Source: UBA11346 sp038060575 (lineage in GTDB: Bacteria; Planctomycetota; UBA11346). From it: a stretch of 64,000 bases of DNA. The notes beneath the pieces were generated by a model that searched no databases, was not told the DNA's origin, and saw only the letters and a list, made by a program, of their open reading frames with translations. The position numbers and the translations under genes are program-made. The stretch is from positions 1-64,000 of the forward strand of contig CAZZAM010000010.1 in assembly GCA_964652775.1 (NCBI GenBank). Direction: 5' to 3'. Below are positions 1 through 8,931 of the stretch, piece after piece. The stretch's first letter is position 1; every line of letters begins with the position of its first letter.

Positions 1-36
1 GATCATTCCGCTCTGAACCTGTCTCAAATCACCCAC

Positions 37-348
37 TCAATCGGGAGAAGACCCGAAAAAGATAACGCCATTGAGCAAACAGGCGCCAGCTCCAAGATAA
101 CCCAACACTGAGTAATAGTCGCCACCTGCTCCGATGGTGCGTAATCGCGCCTCTACATTCAGCGGCTCTCCATCAGTATATGTCGGCTTCTCCACGAGTA
201 CGTGATTCATTTCGAGCTCACGAAACGTGCTGTATGCGTGCGCGTGCTGAGCCGCAGTTGCAAGACTGGAAAGAAGCAAGAAGGCAACGGCTGCGAGAAT
301 GTTCAAAATGAGCATCGTCCAACGCATAATCTCTTCGTATCCAGCCAT
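37..348 (-). CDS. Small predicted membrane protein, function unknown
   Basis: This 103-residue protein has a hydrophobic N-terminal segment (about residues 10-32, ending in LATAA, which could be a signal peptide or membrane anchor) and a second hydrophobic stretch near the C-terminus (about residues 78-98). The middle, about 45 residues, is polar and probably lies outside the cytoplasm. A second in-frame ATG at 327 (MRWTMLILN) gives a shorter N-terminus and may be the true start. I do not recognise a family. No neighbour on the same strand suggests an operon, and the gene is followed upstream by repeat-rich DNA. It is kept as a gene because its hydrophobicity pattern is coherent over its full length. 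Confidence 0.5.
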   Translation of the reverse strand: MAGYEEIMRWTMLILNILAAVAFLLLSSLATAAQHAHAYSTFRELEMNHVLVEKPTYTDGEPLNVEARLRTIGAGGDYYSVLGYLGAGACLLNGVIFFGSSPD

Positions 349-516
349 CCATTCGTAGCAACGCGCGAGGTCATGTACTCGCCAGACGTTGTGTCTGGTG
401 TGTCTTTCCCGGGAACGCCGCTCTCCTGAGCGGCCCGGAGCAATGGATGATCGATGTGGCTCCTTGCGAGCGGGCCAGTGGCCAATACTGGAAAGCTAAG
501 CGTTTTTTTTCGAGGG

Positions 517-602
517 CCCCACCTGGGAGCGCAGGCTTTAGCCTGCTGAATTTGGGGCTTCCATTGCCCCGGCAGGCTGAAGCCGGCGCTCCCAGGTGGG
601 CG
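517..602. repeat. REP-like hairpin pair, CCTGGGAGCG family
   Basis: The left arm (519-546) reads CCACCTGGGAGCG followed by the palindrome GCAGGCTTTAGCCTGC. The right arm (572-600) is its reverse complement with two substitutions. Both arms carry their own small hairpin, and the two together can fold into one long stem. The same architecture, a CYGGGA tag then a palindrome, recurs at 409-780, 37522-37606, 40937-41005 and 44670-44728. Confidence 0.7.
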
Positions 603-606
603 TTTC

Positions 607-690
607 NNNNNNNNNNTTCCGCGGGCTATTTGGGGCCCCCCTTTCCCCCGGCCCGCCACCCCCCGCCCCGCCCTGGTGGGCGTTTCCTAA
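607..690. other. Assembly gap (607-616) and error-like duplicate of the flank
   Basis: Ten Ns are followed by a very GC-rich, homopolymer-rich stretch (617-690). It aligns by eye to 541-606: both contain TTTGGGG, a CCCC run, and end in GGTGGGCGTTTC. This looks like a low-quality second copy of the same element left by scaffolding across a hairpin, not a real duplication. Confidence 0.6.
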
Positions 691-793
691 TTTAATTTTA
701 GCTTTCTAGCATTGGCCAGTGGCCAGTGGCCCCAGGGGAATCCATTGCCCCGGCCGCTCAGGAGAGCGGCGTTCCCGGGTCATTGCCACGGTC

Positions 794-828
794 GAAACTC
801 GCAGCTCGCAGCTCGTAGCTCGCAGCTC
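794..828. repeat. Heptamer array, unit GCTCGCA
   Basis: Four to five tandem copies of a 7-nt unit (GCTCGCA/GCTCGTA) lie just upstream of the aldolase gene and follow CATTGCCACG. The same unit and the same CATTGCCACG lead occur at the far end of the window (63523-63744), so this is a dispersed family. Confidence 0.7.
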
Positions 829-885
829 ATCGAATGCCTTGCAGCCCCTCCCAACCCGCCAAGGTTCCCCGCCGGAGTGCATCCC

Positions 886-1947
886 ATGCCCATCCCCACC
901 GATCTCCTCGTTCGTCTGCGTGCTGGCACGGCCATTCCTGCGCTGCCGCTCGCGCTGGATGCCAACCGGAAGTTTGATGCGCGGCATCAGCGGGCGCTTG
1001 TCCGCTATTACATCGATGCTGGCGTCGGTGGTTTGGCGGTTGGGGTTCACAGCACGCAGTTCGCAATCCGCGATCCGGCGGTTGGTTTGTACGAGCCGCT
1101 CCTCGCGTTCGCCGCCGAGAATATCGAATCCTGGTCTGCCCGCAGCGGCAAGCAGCTGATCCGCATCGCTGGTGCGTGCGGCAAGACCGCGCAGGCGGTG
1201 GCCGAAGCACAGACCGCGCGCAAGCATGGCTACCATGCGGTGCTGCTGAGCTTGGTCGCGATGGGCGATGCGTCGGACGACGCACTGGTCGCGCATGTGA
1301 AAGCGGTGGGCGAAGTGCTGCCGGTGATCGGTTTCTATCTGCAAGAAAGCGTCGGCGGTCGCAAGCTGCCGTACAGTTTCTGGCGCAAACTCGCCGAGGT
1401 GCCGTCGGTCGTGGCGATCAAGATGGCTCCGTTCAATCGCTACCGCACGATCGATGTCGTCCGCGCCGTGATCGACGCTGGCCGCGCCAACGATGTCACG
1501 CTCTACACCGGCAACGATGACACGATCGTCACCGATTTGCTCACCGAGTACAATTTCGGCAACGGCACGAAGCCGCTGCGCATTGTCGGTGGTCTGCTCG
1601 GCCACTGGGGCGTGTGGACCAAGCGTGCGGTCGAGCTGCAGACGCGACTCGCCGCACTCAGCCGCAGCGCCGGGCCGCTGCCAGCCGACATTCTTACTCT
1701 TGCGACGCAAGTCACCGACATGAACGCAGCTCTGTTCGACGCTGCGAATCATTTCCACGGCTGCATTCCCGGCATCCATGAAGTGCTCCGCCGCCAGGGT
1801 CTGCTTGCCGGCATCTGGTGTTTGGATCCGAAGGAAACGCTGTCGCCCGGACAGGCGGCCGAACTGGACCGCGTGACCGCCGCCTATCCGCACCTGATCG
1901 ATGACGAATTTATCAAAGCGAATATCGACAGGTGGCTCACAGACTAG
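886..1947 (+). CDS. Dihydrodipicolinate synthase (DapA)-family aldolase/lyase
   Basis: This 353-residue protein belongs to the class I pyruvate-aldolase-like TIM-barrel family (DapA/NanA). The Schiff-base lysine is visible in VVAIKMAPFNRY (about residue 180), after the usual strand-6 context. Length is slightly above the 290-310 typical of DapA because of a longer C-terminal helical part. I chose the ATG at 886 because upstream in-frame codons run through the heptamer repeat and translate to low-complexity sequence. Family members act on 2-keto-3-deoxy sugar acids, sialic acid or dihydrodipicolinate. With the sugar-degrading genes around it, a keto-sugar acid aldolase is more likely than lysine biosynthesis, but the substrate cannot be read from sequence. 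Confidence 0.8.
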   Translation: MPIPTDLLVRLRAGTAIPALPLALDANRKFDARHQRALVRYYIDAGVGGLAVGVHSTQFAIRDPAVGLYEPLLAFAAENIESWSARSGKQLIRIAGACGKTAQAVAEAQTARKHGYHAVLLSLVAMGDASDDALVAHVKAVGEVLPVIGFYLQESVGGRKLPYSFWRKLAEVPSVVAIKMAPFNRYRTIDVVRAVIDAGRANDVTLYTGNDDTIVTDLLTEYNFGNGTKPLRIVGGLLGHWGVWTKRAVELQTRLAALSRSAGPLPADILTLATQVTDMNAALFDAANHFHGCIPGIHEVLRRQGLLAGIWCLDPKETLSPGQAAELDRVTAAYPHLIDDEFIKANIDRWLTD

Positions 1948-2044
1948 GCGCACACCAACCGGATGTATCGGGCTTAGGTGAATCCCTTGTAGTCCAAGAT
2001 TGCCATGGGAAGGCAGGTCCATAGGCTGCCCGCTGAGTTCTACC

Positions 2045-3016
2045 GTGCGTAAGACCTACTACATCTTGACCTTGCGTGGCGACATTGGCCCAGTCGATCT
2101 TGAGACCATGCGCGAGCTCTTACACGACAAAGCAATTCAGCCGCACGATCAAGTACGCAGCGCATTTGGCAAGATGCTTGGCTCAGTCACCGAGAACCTT
2201 GATCGAAAATCAGGGGAACAACGGGCGCTGGTTGGTTCTGACCGCAGGCCACTCGCCCTGCCGCCACAACGATCCAAGTCAGCACCAATAGTTGCCGTTG
2301 GGGCACTGGTCTTGGTCAGCGTCGTCGTCGCGGTCTTACTCATGAGCGACAGACCACGGCAGTCGACTCCCCGAGCACCTGTCTCCATTGCACCTCCCAT
2401 CGTTCAAACTCCACCACCAGTAGTCCAAAGTCCACCACGAGTTCCAGTCCCTGTTCCAATTCCCAAGCAATCACCACCAGTTGTCATGACACCTCCTGGG
2501 CCTCCTCCAGCGGCCACACCCGCATTGGTGCCATCCTCGGACCGTTGCACCATTATCATGAGCGGGGACAACTATTGGGTTGCCTATTTAAATGGGACAA
2601 AAGTAGGAGAAGGGAAGGAATGGAAACAAGCCTCAATCACCGCCGACATACCCTTGCGTCATGGCACGAATACCCTGGCGGTCAAAGTCTCGAACAAGGA
2701 GTTTGGTGCAGGCCTGCTCTTCGACGTTCGTATCGGAACGCGACGACTGGTCAGCGATACGGCTACGCGCGCCAGTCGCATTAAACAAGACAACTGGGAA
2801 TTACCCGGTTTTAATGATTCCACCTGGACCGCAGCCTGCTTGGCTCGAGAAGGGAACGGAGACGCAAAAAAGAACAGCCTCGTTATCGGCATGCCACAAG
2901 GAACGATGGCGAAATGGATTTGGTCACACAGCGAAAACGCCAGTGCACGTGAAGCTGCCTTTTTCCGCCTGACCTTTGAACATCCCGACCGGAACGCAGA
3001 CCCGATCATGCCATGA
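2045..3016 (+). CDS. GYF_2-like domain membrane protein with C-terminal jelly-roll-like domain
   Basis: Residues about 1-50 (KTYYILTLRGDIGPVD...) resemble the GYF_2 (DUF4339) domain, a short cytoplasmic protein-interaction fold. A transmembrane helix follows at about 80-100 (VAVGALVLVSVVVAVLLM). Next is a Pro-rich linker of about 60 residues, then a 150-residue C-terminal domain whose features (WVAYLNGTKV, GTNTLAVKV, WELPGFNDSTWTAA) recall the galactose-binding-like folds attached to glycosidases. Topology would be N-in, C-out. The start is either GTG 2045, where the GYF_2-like homology begins, or ATG 2000, which adds 15 residues. It lies just upstream of the sigma/beta-helix fusion and may belong to the same envelope-sensing unit (inference). 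Confidence 0.65.
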   Translation: MRKTYYILTLRGDIGPVDLETMRELLHDKAIQPHDQVRSAFGKMLGSVTENLDRKSGEQRALVGSDRRPLALPPQRSKSAPIVAVGALVLVSVVVAVLLMSDRPRQSTPRAPVSIAPPIVQTPPPVVQSPPRVPVPVPIPKQSPPVVMTPPGPPPAATPALVPSSDRCTIIMSGDNYWVAYLNGTKVGEGKEWKQASITADIPLRHGTNTLAVKVSNKEFGAGLLFDVRIGTRRLVSDTATRASRIKQDNWELPGFNDSTWTAACLAREGNGDAKKNSLVIGMPQGTMAKWIWSHSENASAREAAFFRLTFEHPDRNADPIMP

Positions 3017-3283
3017 GCTAGGCGTAGCGTGGGGCGCGGGGAGGTTAATCCCCCTTATCCAACTGCTGCAAAATGTCTTACGTTTGTGACCACGGTAGCC
3101 CTGCTGCCCTCCGCTTCCGCTTGGTCGCCCACCTACCACAGTGCCAACAGATGGCATCTCACCTGCGTTATCGAGCGGACACTGGACAGTATGCAGGTTG
3201 GAACCGCGCTACTGGACGTCATCCCAGATCGAACTGGCAGCATCGCCGGATCATCTTGCGATCAGCCATCACAACAGCTCGTC

Positions 3284-5485
3284 ATGCGCACGTCGCCTGA
3301 TCGCCATCTGCTCGAATCGTGGCGCGCGAACCGCGACGAGGCTGCGTTCCAGATCCTCTGCGAACGACACGCTTCGATGGTCGCCGCCATGAGTCGTCGT
3401 CTTGGCTCTCCAGACCCTGAGGAAGCTGCCCAAGCTGTGTTTATTCTGCTGGCGCAGCGCCCCGAATCTATCAATGACCCCGATCACCTGCTCAGCTGGC
3501 TGATGGGCTCTGTACGCGGCGTGGTGGCAAACCAGCGCCGCGCACGGATCCGCCGGCGTCGACACGAACGCGAGGCCGCCGAGGTACAACAGATGCAACA
3601 CCTTGCCAAAACCAAAGAACCAAGCTGGGAGGATGCGCGACCGCAACTTGATGAGGCGCTGGCCGCCATTAGCCCTGGTCAACGCGAGGCCGTGGTGCGT
3701 TTCTACCTGCAAAATAAATCGCAGGTTGATGTAGCCGCAGAGTTGGGTTGCTCAGTCGATGCAGTGAAGAATCGGGTTCATGTCGGTCTGGAAAATCTGC
3801 GCGCCTTCTTCGTTCAACGCGGCGTAACCCTGGGCGCTGCTGCGCTAGCTAGCGGATTGACCAGTGAAGCTGCGGCCAGCGAACCAGCCATTGTCTCTGC
3901 CTGTACGCATGCCGGACTTACGCCAACTGTCGCGCCCGGTGCCGCAGCCATCGCTCAATCCATGCACGCTGGATGGTTCACCACGGTGATGGGCTTATCG
4001 CTGACGACCAAGATCACGTTCGGCCTCATTGCCATTCTGACTCTCAGCACCACGCCATTCTTACTTCTTTCGGGTGGCACATCCGCCGTGCCGATCGGCG
4101 CCGTGTACGTCAACAGCGCCAATCCTTTGGCACATGACCACAACCCTGGAACCAAGGACGCTCCGTGGCTGACGATTCAACACGCCGTGAACGTCGCCAA
4201 GCCAGGTGACACCATCATGATCATGCCCGGACAATACGGTCGCACCGTCATCGCGGTCAGCGGAACGAAGGAGCAACCGATCACGATTACCGGAGTCATG
4301 CCACCGAGTCAGAGCCACGTCCAAAAAGACCAGCTACTTGATCCGCTCCAGCCGCACGCATTCCCAGGAAATCCGGCGCTGAACGCGGTCACCCAGGGAT
4401 TCGATGTTGCCGGAGCGCGCTGGGTCCGCATTACTAACTTTGAAATTACCGCCGTGCAGCAAGCCACCGCCGGCGTCTTCTTGCGCGATGCGGACAACAT
4501 CACCATCAGCAACAACTTCTTCCACGACCTCAATCCCGAGCAGGGCAATCACGGCGGGATCCGCTCCGACACGCACAACGTGAAGAACATCGTCATCAGG
4601 GACAACACCCTATTCCGCTGCCAAGGCACGACCCTGTGCATCATCGGCGAAAACTGGCTGGTCGAGGGCAATGAACTGTCGCACGGAACCAACTGTCGGT
4701 CCGACACGGGTGCCAATACCGGTGGCGAAGATGCTGTGCTGTTTTTCGGGTCTGGCCATGTCCTCCGCTACAACTACTTGCATGACTATCTCGATGAAGA
4801 GCAGGTCCCTAACAGCGGTGCGGCCAGCAGCGCCTTCCAAACCTATTCGGTTTCCCCGAACGTCCAATTCGCCTCAGACATACTCATCGAGAAGAATTAC
4901 TGTTACAACTTCGGCCAGATATTCATGTGCGAAGACCAAGCAGAGGTAAAGTCCGCAGGCAACCGCGTCCATCATCTGACCTTCAAGAATAATGTGTTTC
5001 GTAAGACCGGGGCCTGGGCAGTTCAAATGAGAAACAAGTCTGATCATGCCACGTTCATCAACAACGTGTTCAGCGAAACGTTTTACGGAGGCCTGATTTT
5101 TGGCGAGGAATCGCACCACGCCACGGTCATCAACAATATTTTCTATAACTGCTACAGCGTGCAGGTGAAGCAGGGACAACCGCCCAGTGGTCCGTTGGGC
5201 TTTGATGCTTCCTGCATCCCCGGATCCACCGCCGATTACAACCTGTACAGCCATGATTACACGTGGCCCTACAAGAATCCGGGATTCGACACCCACAGCA
5301 CCTACGCAATCGATCCCAAGTTCATCAACGCGAAGATTGGCGATTACCGCCTGCAACCCGACAGCCCAGCCATCGGCGCGGGTGATCCATCCCTGCTCTC
5401 AGCCAACGGCAAACGAATGGATATTGGAGCCGCACAATCCGAAGCTCCTGATAAAGACTGGATCCTGCGTTGGATCCATGAATAG
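3284..5485 (+). CDS. ECF sigma-70 factor fused through a TM helix to a parallel beta-helix domain
   Basis: This 733-residue protein joins two normally separate functions. Residues about 1-90 form sigma region 2 (FQILCERHASMVAAM, AAQAVFILLAQRP, LLSWLMGSVRGVVANQRRA). Residues about 120-180 form region 4 with its helix-turn-helix (AISPGQREAVVRFYL, VDVAAELGCSVDAVKNRVHVG). An Ala-rich linker and one strong hydrophobic helix (about 245-265) follow. From about 268 on is a DUF1565-like start (VYVNSANPLAHDHNPG, PWLTIQHAV, GDTIMIMPGQYGRTV) and a right-handed beta-helix with repeated NNxF/IxxNxx rungs. Sigma parts would be cytoplasmic and the helix extracytoplasmic. The next two genes are paralogues of only the beta-helix part. 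ATG 3284 begins exactly at the sigma domain; an open frame back to 3029 lacks similarity. The sequence is continuous, with no stop or frameshift at the joint. Confidence 0.85.
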   Translation: MRTSPDRHLLESWRANRDEAAFQILCERHASMVAAMSRRLGSPDPEEAAQAVFILLAQRPESINDPDHLLSWLMGSVRGVVANQRRARIRRRRHEREAAEVQQMQHLAKTKEPSWEDARPQLDEALAAISPGQREAVVRFYLQNKSQVDVAAELGCSVDAVKNRVHVGLENLRAFFVQRGVTLGAAALASGLTSEAAASEPAIVSACTHAGLTPTVAPGAAAIAQSMHAGWFTTVMGLSLTTKITFGLIAILTLSTTPFLLLSGGTSAVPIGAVYVNSANPLAHDHNPGTKDAPWLTIQHAVNVAKPGDTIMIMPGQYGRTVIAVSGTKEQPITITGVMPPSQSHVQKDQLLDPLQPHAFPGNPALNAVTQGFDVAGARWVRITNFEITAVQQATAGVFLRDADNITISNNFFHDLNPEQGNHGGIRSDTHNVKNIVIRDNTLFRCQGTTLCIIGENWLVEGNELSHGTNCRSDTGANTGGEDAVLFFGSGHVLRYNYLHDYLDEEQVPNSGAASSAFQTYSVSPNVQFASDILIEKNYCYNFGQIFMCEDQAEVKSAGNRVHHLTFKNNVFRKTGAWAVQMRNKSDHATFINNVFSETFYGGLIFGEESHHATVINNIFYNCYSVQVKQGQPPSGPLGFDASCIPGSTADYNLYSHDYTWPYKNPGFDTHSTYAIDPKFINAKIGDYRLQPDSPAIGAGDPSLLSANGKRMDIGAAQSEAPDKDWILRWIHE

Positions 5486-5543
5486 CACATCGACACGTAC
5501 ACTCGCCCATGCCTGTACACCACGCCGTCCTGAAGGATCACCA

Positions 5544-7043
5544 ATGGCTTCCACCTGCACCCTGCGACTCATGGCGATGCTGACAATCGGCTTCACGCCG
5601 ATACTGCTGTCAGAGGACACCAGGCCTAACCCCGCTTCATCAGCGACTGGCAGAACCCTGTATGTCAATGCCGTCAATCCCAAGGCAGATGACAGCAACC
5701 CGGGCACTGAGGCTGCGCCATGGAAGACCATGCAACACGGACTGACGGTCGCCAAACCGGGCGACACGATCCTGGTCATGCCAGGGCAATACGGCAGGAC
5801 CGTGGTCAGTGTAAGCGGTGCAAAGGATCAGGTGATCACCATCAAAGGAGCGTCGGTTCCTAGCCAAGACCACGCTGACAAAACCAAGCTGCTGGATCCG
5901 CTCCATCCAGTGGCAATTCCCGGGAACGCTGCGCTGAATGCCGTTACTCAGGGATTCGACATTTCTGGTGCAGCCTTCTGCAGAATTGAAAACTTCGAAA
6001 TAACGGCTGTCGGCAAAGCAAAAAGCGGCATATTCCTTGAGAAATCTGATGGCATTGAAATCGTCAAAAACTTCCTCCATGATTTAAATCCTGATGAAGC
6101 AGGAAACTATGGCGGCATTCGCTCGGATACGCACGACGTGAAAAATGTTGTCGTGAAAGACAACACCTTGTTCCGTTGTGCCGGTACGTCGATCATCGTC
6201 CTGGGCGAAAACTGGCTACTGGAAGGCAACGAGGCCTCGCACGGCACGAACATCCGCACTGACACCGGGACTCGACTGCGCGGAGAAGACGCCATACGCT
6301 TTTTCGGTTCCGGCCACGTCATTCGCTACAATTATTTACATGACTTCATTGACTCAGAACAGTTCCCCAAAAGCGAACCCCACCTGGACGCCTTCCAGAC
6401 ATTTGCCGTCTGGCCCGACTCGCAATTCGCCAACAACGTCCTCATCGAGAAAAATTACTGCTACAACATCTCGCAAATGTTCATGTGTGAAGATCAGGCA
6501 GAGATGAAGACCAAAGACAACAAGGTGCATCACATCACATTCAAACATAACATTTTCCGCAAAACCGCCGCCGTTGCCATCCAGCTCCGAAGCAAGTCGG
6601 ATAACATAACCTTCGTCAACAATGTGGTGGCGGAGACCTTCTACAGTGCGTTGGTCATGGGCGAGGAATCACACCATGGAACGGTCATAAATAATATTTT
6701 CTACAACTGCAACACAGAACGACTGAAGAAGGGGGAGCCGCCCAGTGGTCCCTTTGGTTTTGACGATTCCTGCATCCCCGGCACCGTCGCCGATTACAAC
6801 ATGTACAGCCATGACTACACGTGGCCCTACAAGAAGAAGGGATTCGACACGCACAGCACGTATAAAGTTGATCCCAAGTTCATCAATCCGGAGATCGGTG
6901 ATTTCCGTCTGCAGAAAGACAGCCCAGCCATCGGCGCTGGCGACCCATCACTGCTGTCAGCCAGCGGCAAACGAATGGATATTGGAGCCATGCAGTCCGG
7001 AGATCCCGACAAGGACTGGATTCTGCGTTGGATTAAAAAATAG
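5544..7043 (+). CDS. Secreted parallel beta-helix protein (paralogue of the sigma-fusion tail)
   Basis: This 499-residue protein has an N-terminal signal peptide (CTLRLMAMLTIGFTPILLSED). It then has a DUF1565-like entry (LYVNAVNPKADDSNPG, PWKTMQHGL, GDTILVMPGQYGRTVV) and about ten beta-helix rungs rich in N-N-x-F/I motifs. Conserved blocks shared with both neighbours include GGIRSDTHDVKN, GENWL.EGNE.SHGTN, IRYNYLHD and the C-terminal DSPAIGAGDPSLLSASGKRMDIGA. Such folds occur in pectate lyases, alginate epimerases and chondroitinases; the catalytic residues cannot be assigned here. A GAAGGA-type ribosome-binding site lies about 7 nt before ATG 5544. It probably forms an operon with the flanking paralogues (58 and 69 bp gaps). 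Confidence 0.85.
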   Translation: MASTCTLRLMAMLTIGFTPILLSEDTRPNPASSATGRTLYVNAVNPKADDSNPGTEAAPWKTMQHGLTVAKPGDTILVMPGQYGRTVVSVSGAKDQVITIKGASVPSQDHADKTKLLDPLHPVAIPGNAALNAVTQGFDISGAAFCRIENFEITAVGKAKSGIFLEKSDGIEIVKNFLHDLNPDEAGNYGGIRSDTHDVKNVVVKDNTLFRCAGTSIIVLGENWLLEGNEASHGTNIRTDTGTRLRGEDAIRFFGSGHVIRYNYLHDFIDSEQFPKSEPHLDAFQTFAVWPDSQFANNVLIEKNYCYNISQMFMCEDQAEMKTKDNKVHHITFKHNIFRKTAAVAIQLRSKSDNITFVNNVVAETFYSALVMGEESHHGTVINNIFYNCNTERLKKGEPPSGPFGFDDSCIPGTVADYNMYSHDYTWPYKKKGFDTHSTYKVDPKFINPEIGDFRLQKDSPAIGAGDPSLLSASGKRMDIGAMQSGDPDKDWILRWIKK

Positions 7044-7112
7044 ATGCGTTGCATTGCATTGCATTCCGTATCCGGCTTTCCCACCGCTGACAGATCAACT
7101 CAAGGACTCCGC

Positions 7113-8609
7113 ATGACATCTCAACACGCACTTACCGTGATCGTCATGCTGACGCTTGGCAGCACAGTTCTTTTACGTGCCGAGGACCCCAAGCCCGCCC
7201 CCACGCTGCCAGCTTCGCCCAGTACATTTTATGTGAACAGTGCCAACCCGGCAGCAAACGACGGTAACACAGGAACCCAAGCGGCCCCCTGGCTGACCAT
7301 CCAACACGGCATCACGACAGCAAATCCCGGTGACACCATCGTGGTCATGCCCGGCCAATATGGCCGCACTATGGTCACGAAGAGTGGGACCAAGGATCTT
7401 CCGATCACCCTCAAAGGAGTCACGATTCCGAATCAGGCGCATGTGAAGAAGGATCAGCTGCTGGACCCCCTGCATCCGGTCGCATTTCCAGGCAATCTAT
7501 CCGCAAATGCGGTAACCCAGGGATTTGATGTCAGCGGGGCCAGCTTCGTCAGCATCGAGCACTTCGAAATCACGGCGGTTGGAGCTGGAATGGGCGGCAT
7601 ATTTCTCAAAGGCGCAGAGAACATTCACATAGTCGGCAACTTCCTCCATGACCTAAATCCTGAAAAAGGGCATTGGGGCGGCATCCGCTCTGACACTCAC
7701 GATGTCAAAAATATTCTGGTTAAGGACAACACCTTGTTCCGTTGCCATGGCTCCTCGATCTGTGTCTTGGGTGATAACTGGATCGTCGAAGGCAACGAGG
7801 TGTCTCATGGAACCAACTGCCGCACTGATACCGGAGCTAATGTCGGCGGTGAGGATGCGTTGCGCCTCTTCGGTACCGGTCACGTCATCCGCTACAACTA
7901 CCTGCATGACTTCCTAGATCAGGAGCAATTCCCTAAAAGCGAGCCGCATCTTGATGCCTTCCAGACTTTTTCCGTCTATCCCGAAGTCCAGTTCGCCTCC
8001 CACATTCTGATCGAGAAAAACTACTGCTACAACATCGGCCAAATGTTCATGTGTTCCGACACGGCCGAGCAGAAGAACCAAGATAACAAAGTGCATCACA
8101 TCACCTTGACCGGCAATGTATTCCGGAAGACGAATGCCTATGCCGTGTTGCTTACCCGCGGTTCGGACAACATGACTTTCACGAACAACGTGGTGGCTGA
8201 TGCGTATTACGGCGCACTAACTGCTTCAGAGGGATCCCACCACGCCATCGTTCTCAATAATATCTTCTTCAACAACGGCACGTCGAATACCGCTCAAGGT
8301 AGAAAACCGAATGGCCCAGTTGGTTTTGATGTTTCCAGCCAGGTCGGCACCACCTGCGACTACAACATCTACAGCCATGACTTCACCTATCCAAAGAAGA
8401 TCGCTGCGTTCGACACCCACAGCACCTACGGCGTTGATCCCAAGTTCATGAATCCGGAGATCGGCGACTATCGTCTACAGAATGACAGTCCGGCAATTGG
8501 AGCCGGTGATCCCTCGCTAACCTCGGCCAATGGAAAACGGAAGAACATTGGCGCATACCAGGGCGACGACGCAGACGCGGACTGGATGCTGCGATGGATA
8601 AAGAAATAA
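7113..8609 (+). CDS. Secreted parallel beta-helix protein, third tandem paralogue
   Basis: This 498-residue protein has a signal peptide (about residues 1-23, ending LLRAED), then TFYVNSANPAANDGNTG and the same beta-helix blocks as the two preceding genes. By eye it keeps well over half of the residues of its neighbours, including FDVSGASFVSIEHFEIT, GGIRSDTHDVKN, YNYLHDFLDQEQFP, the DAFQTF block and the DSPAIGAGDPSL end. An AAGGA ribosome-binding site lies 6 nt before ATG 7113. Tandem duplication of the secreted module, with one copy fused to a sigma factor, is the key context. Activity on acidic or sulfated glycan is inferred from fold only. Confidence 0.85.
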   Translation: MTSQHALTVIVMLTLGSTVLLRAEDPKPAPTLPASPSTFYVNSANPAANDGNTGTQAAPWLTIQHGITTANPGDTIVVMPGQYGRTMVTKSGTKDLPITLKGVTIPNQAHVKKDQLLDPLHPVAFPGNLSANAVTQGFDVSGASFVSIEHFEITAVGAGMGGIFLKGAENIHIVGNFLHDLNPEKGHWGGIRSDTHDVKNILVKDNTLFRCHGSSICVLGDNWIVEGNEVSHGTNCRTDTGANVGGEDALRLFGTGHVIRYNYLHDFLDQEQFPKSEPHLDAFQTFSVYPEVQFASHILIEKNYCYNIGQMFMCSDTAEQKNQDNKVHHITLTGNVFRKTNAYAVLLTRGSDNMTFTNNVVADAYYGALTASEGSHHAIVLNNIFFNNGTSNTAQGRKPNGPVGFDVSSQVGTTCDYNIYSHDFTYPKKIAAFDTHSTYGVDPKFMNPEIGDYRLQNDSPAIGAGDPSLTSANGKRKNIGAYQGDDADADWMLRWIKK

Positions 8610-8616
8610 GCTTTTG

Positions 8617-8707
8617 AGCCTGCAACCACACCAAGCTCGGCGCCGACGCCACGCCCGTGGCGTCGCGTCCCGCGAGGCGGGATGCCCTCGTTCCCCACCC
8701 CAAGGAG
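8617..8707 (-). repeat. tRNA-Pro-derived hairpin element, copy II
   Basis: Read on the minus strand it starts with TCCTTGGGGTGG, the anticodon-loop sequence of the neighbouring tRNA-Pro. It continues with two short hairpins (stems CCCGC/GCGGG and GACGCCAC/GTGGCGTC) and the string TCGGCGCCGAGC, and ends with TGGTTGCAGGCTCA, a copy of the tRNA variable loop and T-arm. It therefore looks like a tRNA-Pro fragment with hairpins inserted between the anticodon arm and the T-arm. It lies downstream of the intact tRNA. Confidence 0.6.
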
Positions 8708-8745
8708 GACCATGGCGTGGCAGAAATTCCTGGACCAAAGTTGTT

Positions 8746-8799
8746 AGTCCGACCAACAGAAAAACCCGCCACGAGGCGGGTTTTTCTGTTGGTCGGACT
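8746..8799 (-). terminator. tRNA-Pro terminator palindrome that includes the tRNA 3' end
   Basis: Perfect 25-bp arms (8746-8770 and 8775-8799) enclose a 4-nt loop. The right arm includes the last acceptor-stem bases and CCA of tRNA-Pro, and the left arm is a mirror copy of them. On the minus strand the core is a GC stem followed by a T-run (GGCGGGTTTTTCTG on the other strand as well), so it should terminate transcription in both directions. Confidence 0.75.
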
Positions 8800-8867
8800 G
8801 ACAGGATTTGAACCTGCAACCTCTTCCACCCCAAGGAAGCGCTCTATCCAGATTGAGCTACAGTCCG
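8790..8867 (-). tRNA. tRNA-Pro (anticodon GGG)
   Basis: The minus strand folds as a full cloverleaf: acceptor CGGACTG/CAGTCCG, U8-A9, D-arm GCTC-loop-GAGC, anticodon stem CTTCC/GGAAG with loop TTGGGGT (anticodon GGG, reading CCC/CCU), and T-arm GCAGG-TTCAAAT-CCTGT. The discriminator is A73 and CCA is encoded. Length is 78 nt including CCA. Confidence 0.95.
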
Positions 8868-8931
8868 ATACGACGGCCCGGATCGTGCAACGTCGCCACG
8901 GTGGTCAAGAGTTCCTGAAGACGCTCGATTG

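Larger units (their letters stand above)
409..780. repeat. Nested inverted repeats (outer arms 409-438 and 751-780)
   Basis: The outer arms are near-perfect reverse complements of about 29 nt. Each contains the tag CCCGGGAACG and a mini-palindrome CCGCTCTCCTGAGCGG. A second inverted pair lies inside it (about 469-500 against 700-731, containing GGCCAGTGGCCAA), and a third, REP-like pair at 517-602 lies at the centre. The 540 bp between the small membrane protein and the aldolase hold no credible gene and consist almost entirely of this nested structure plus a sequencing gap. Confidence 0.75.

Noticed and set aside
706..2022. 438-codon minus-strand open frame
   Set aside because: It is antisense to the DapA-family gene, whose Schiff-base Lys and barrel pattern are clear.
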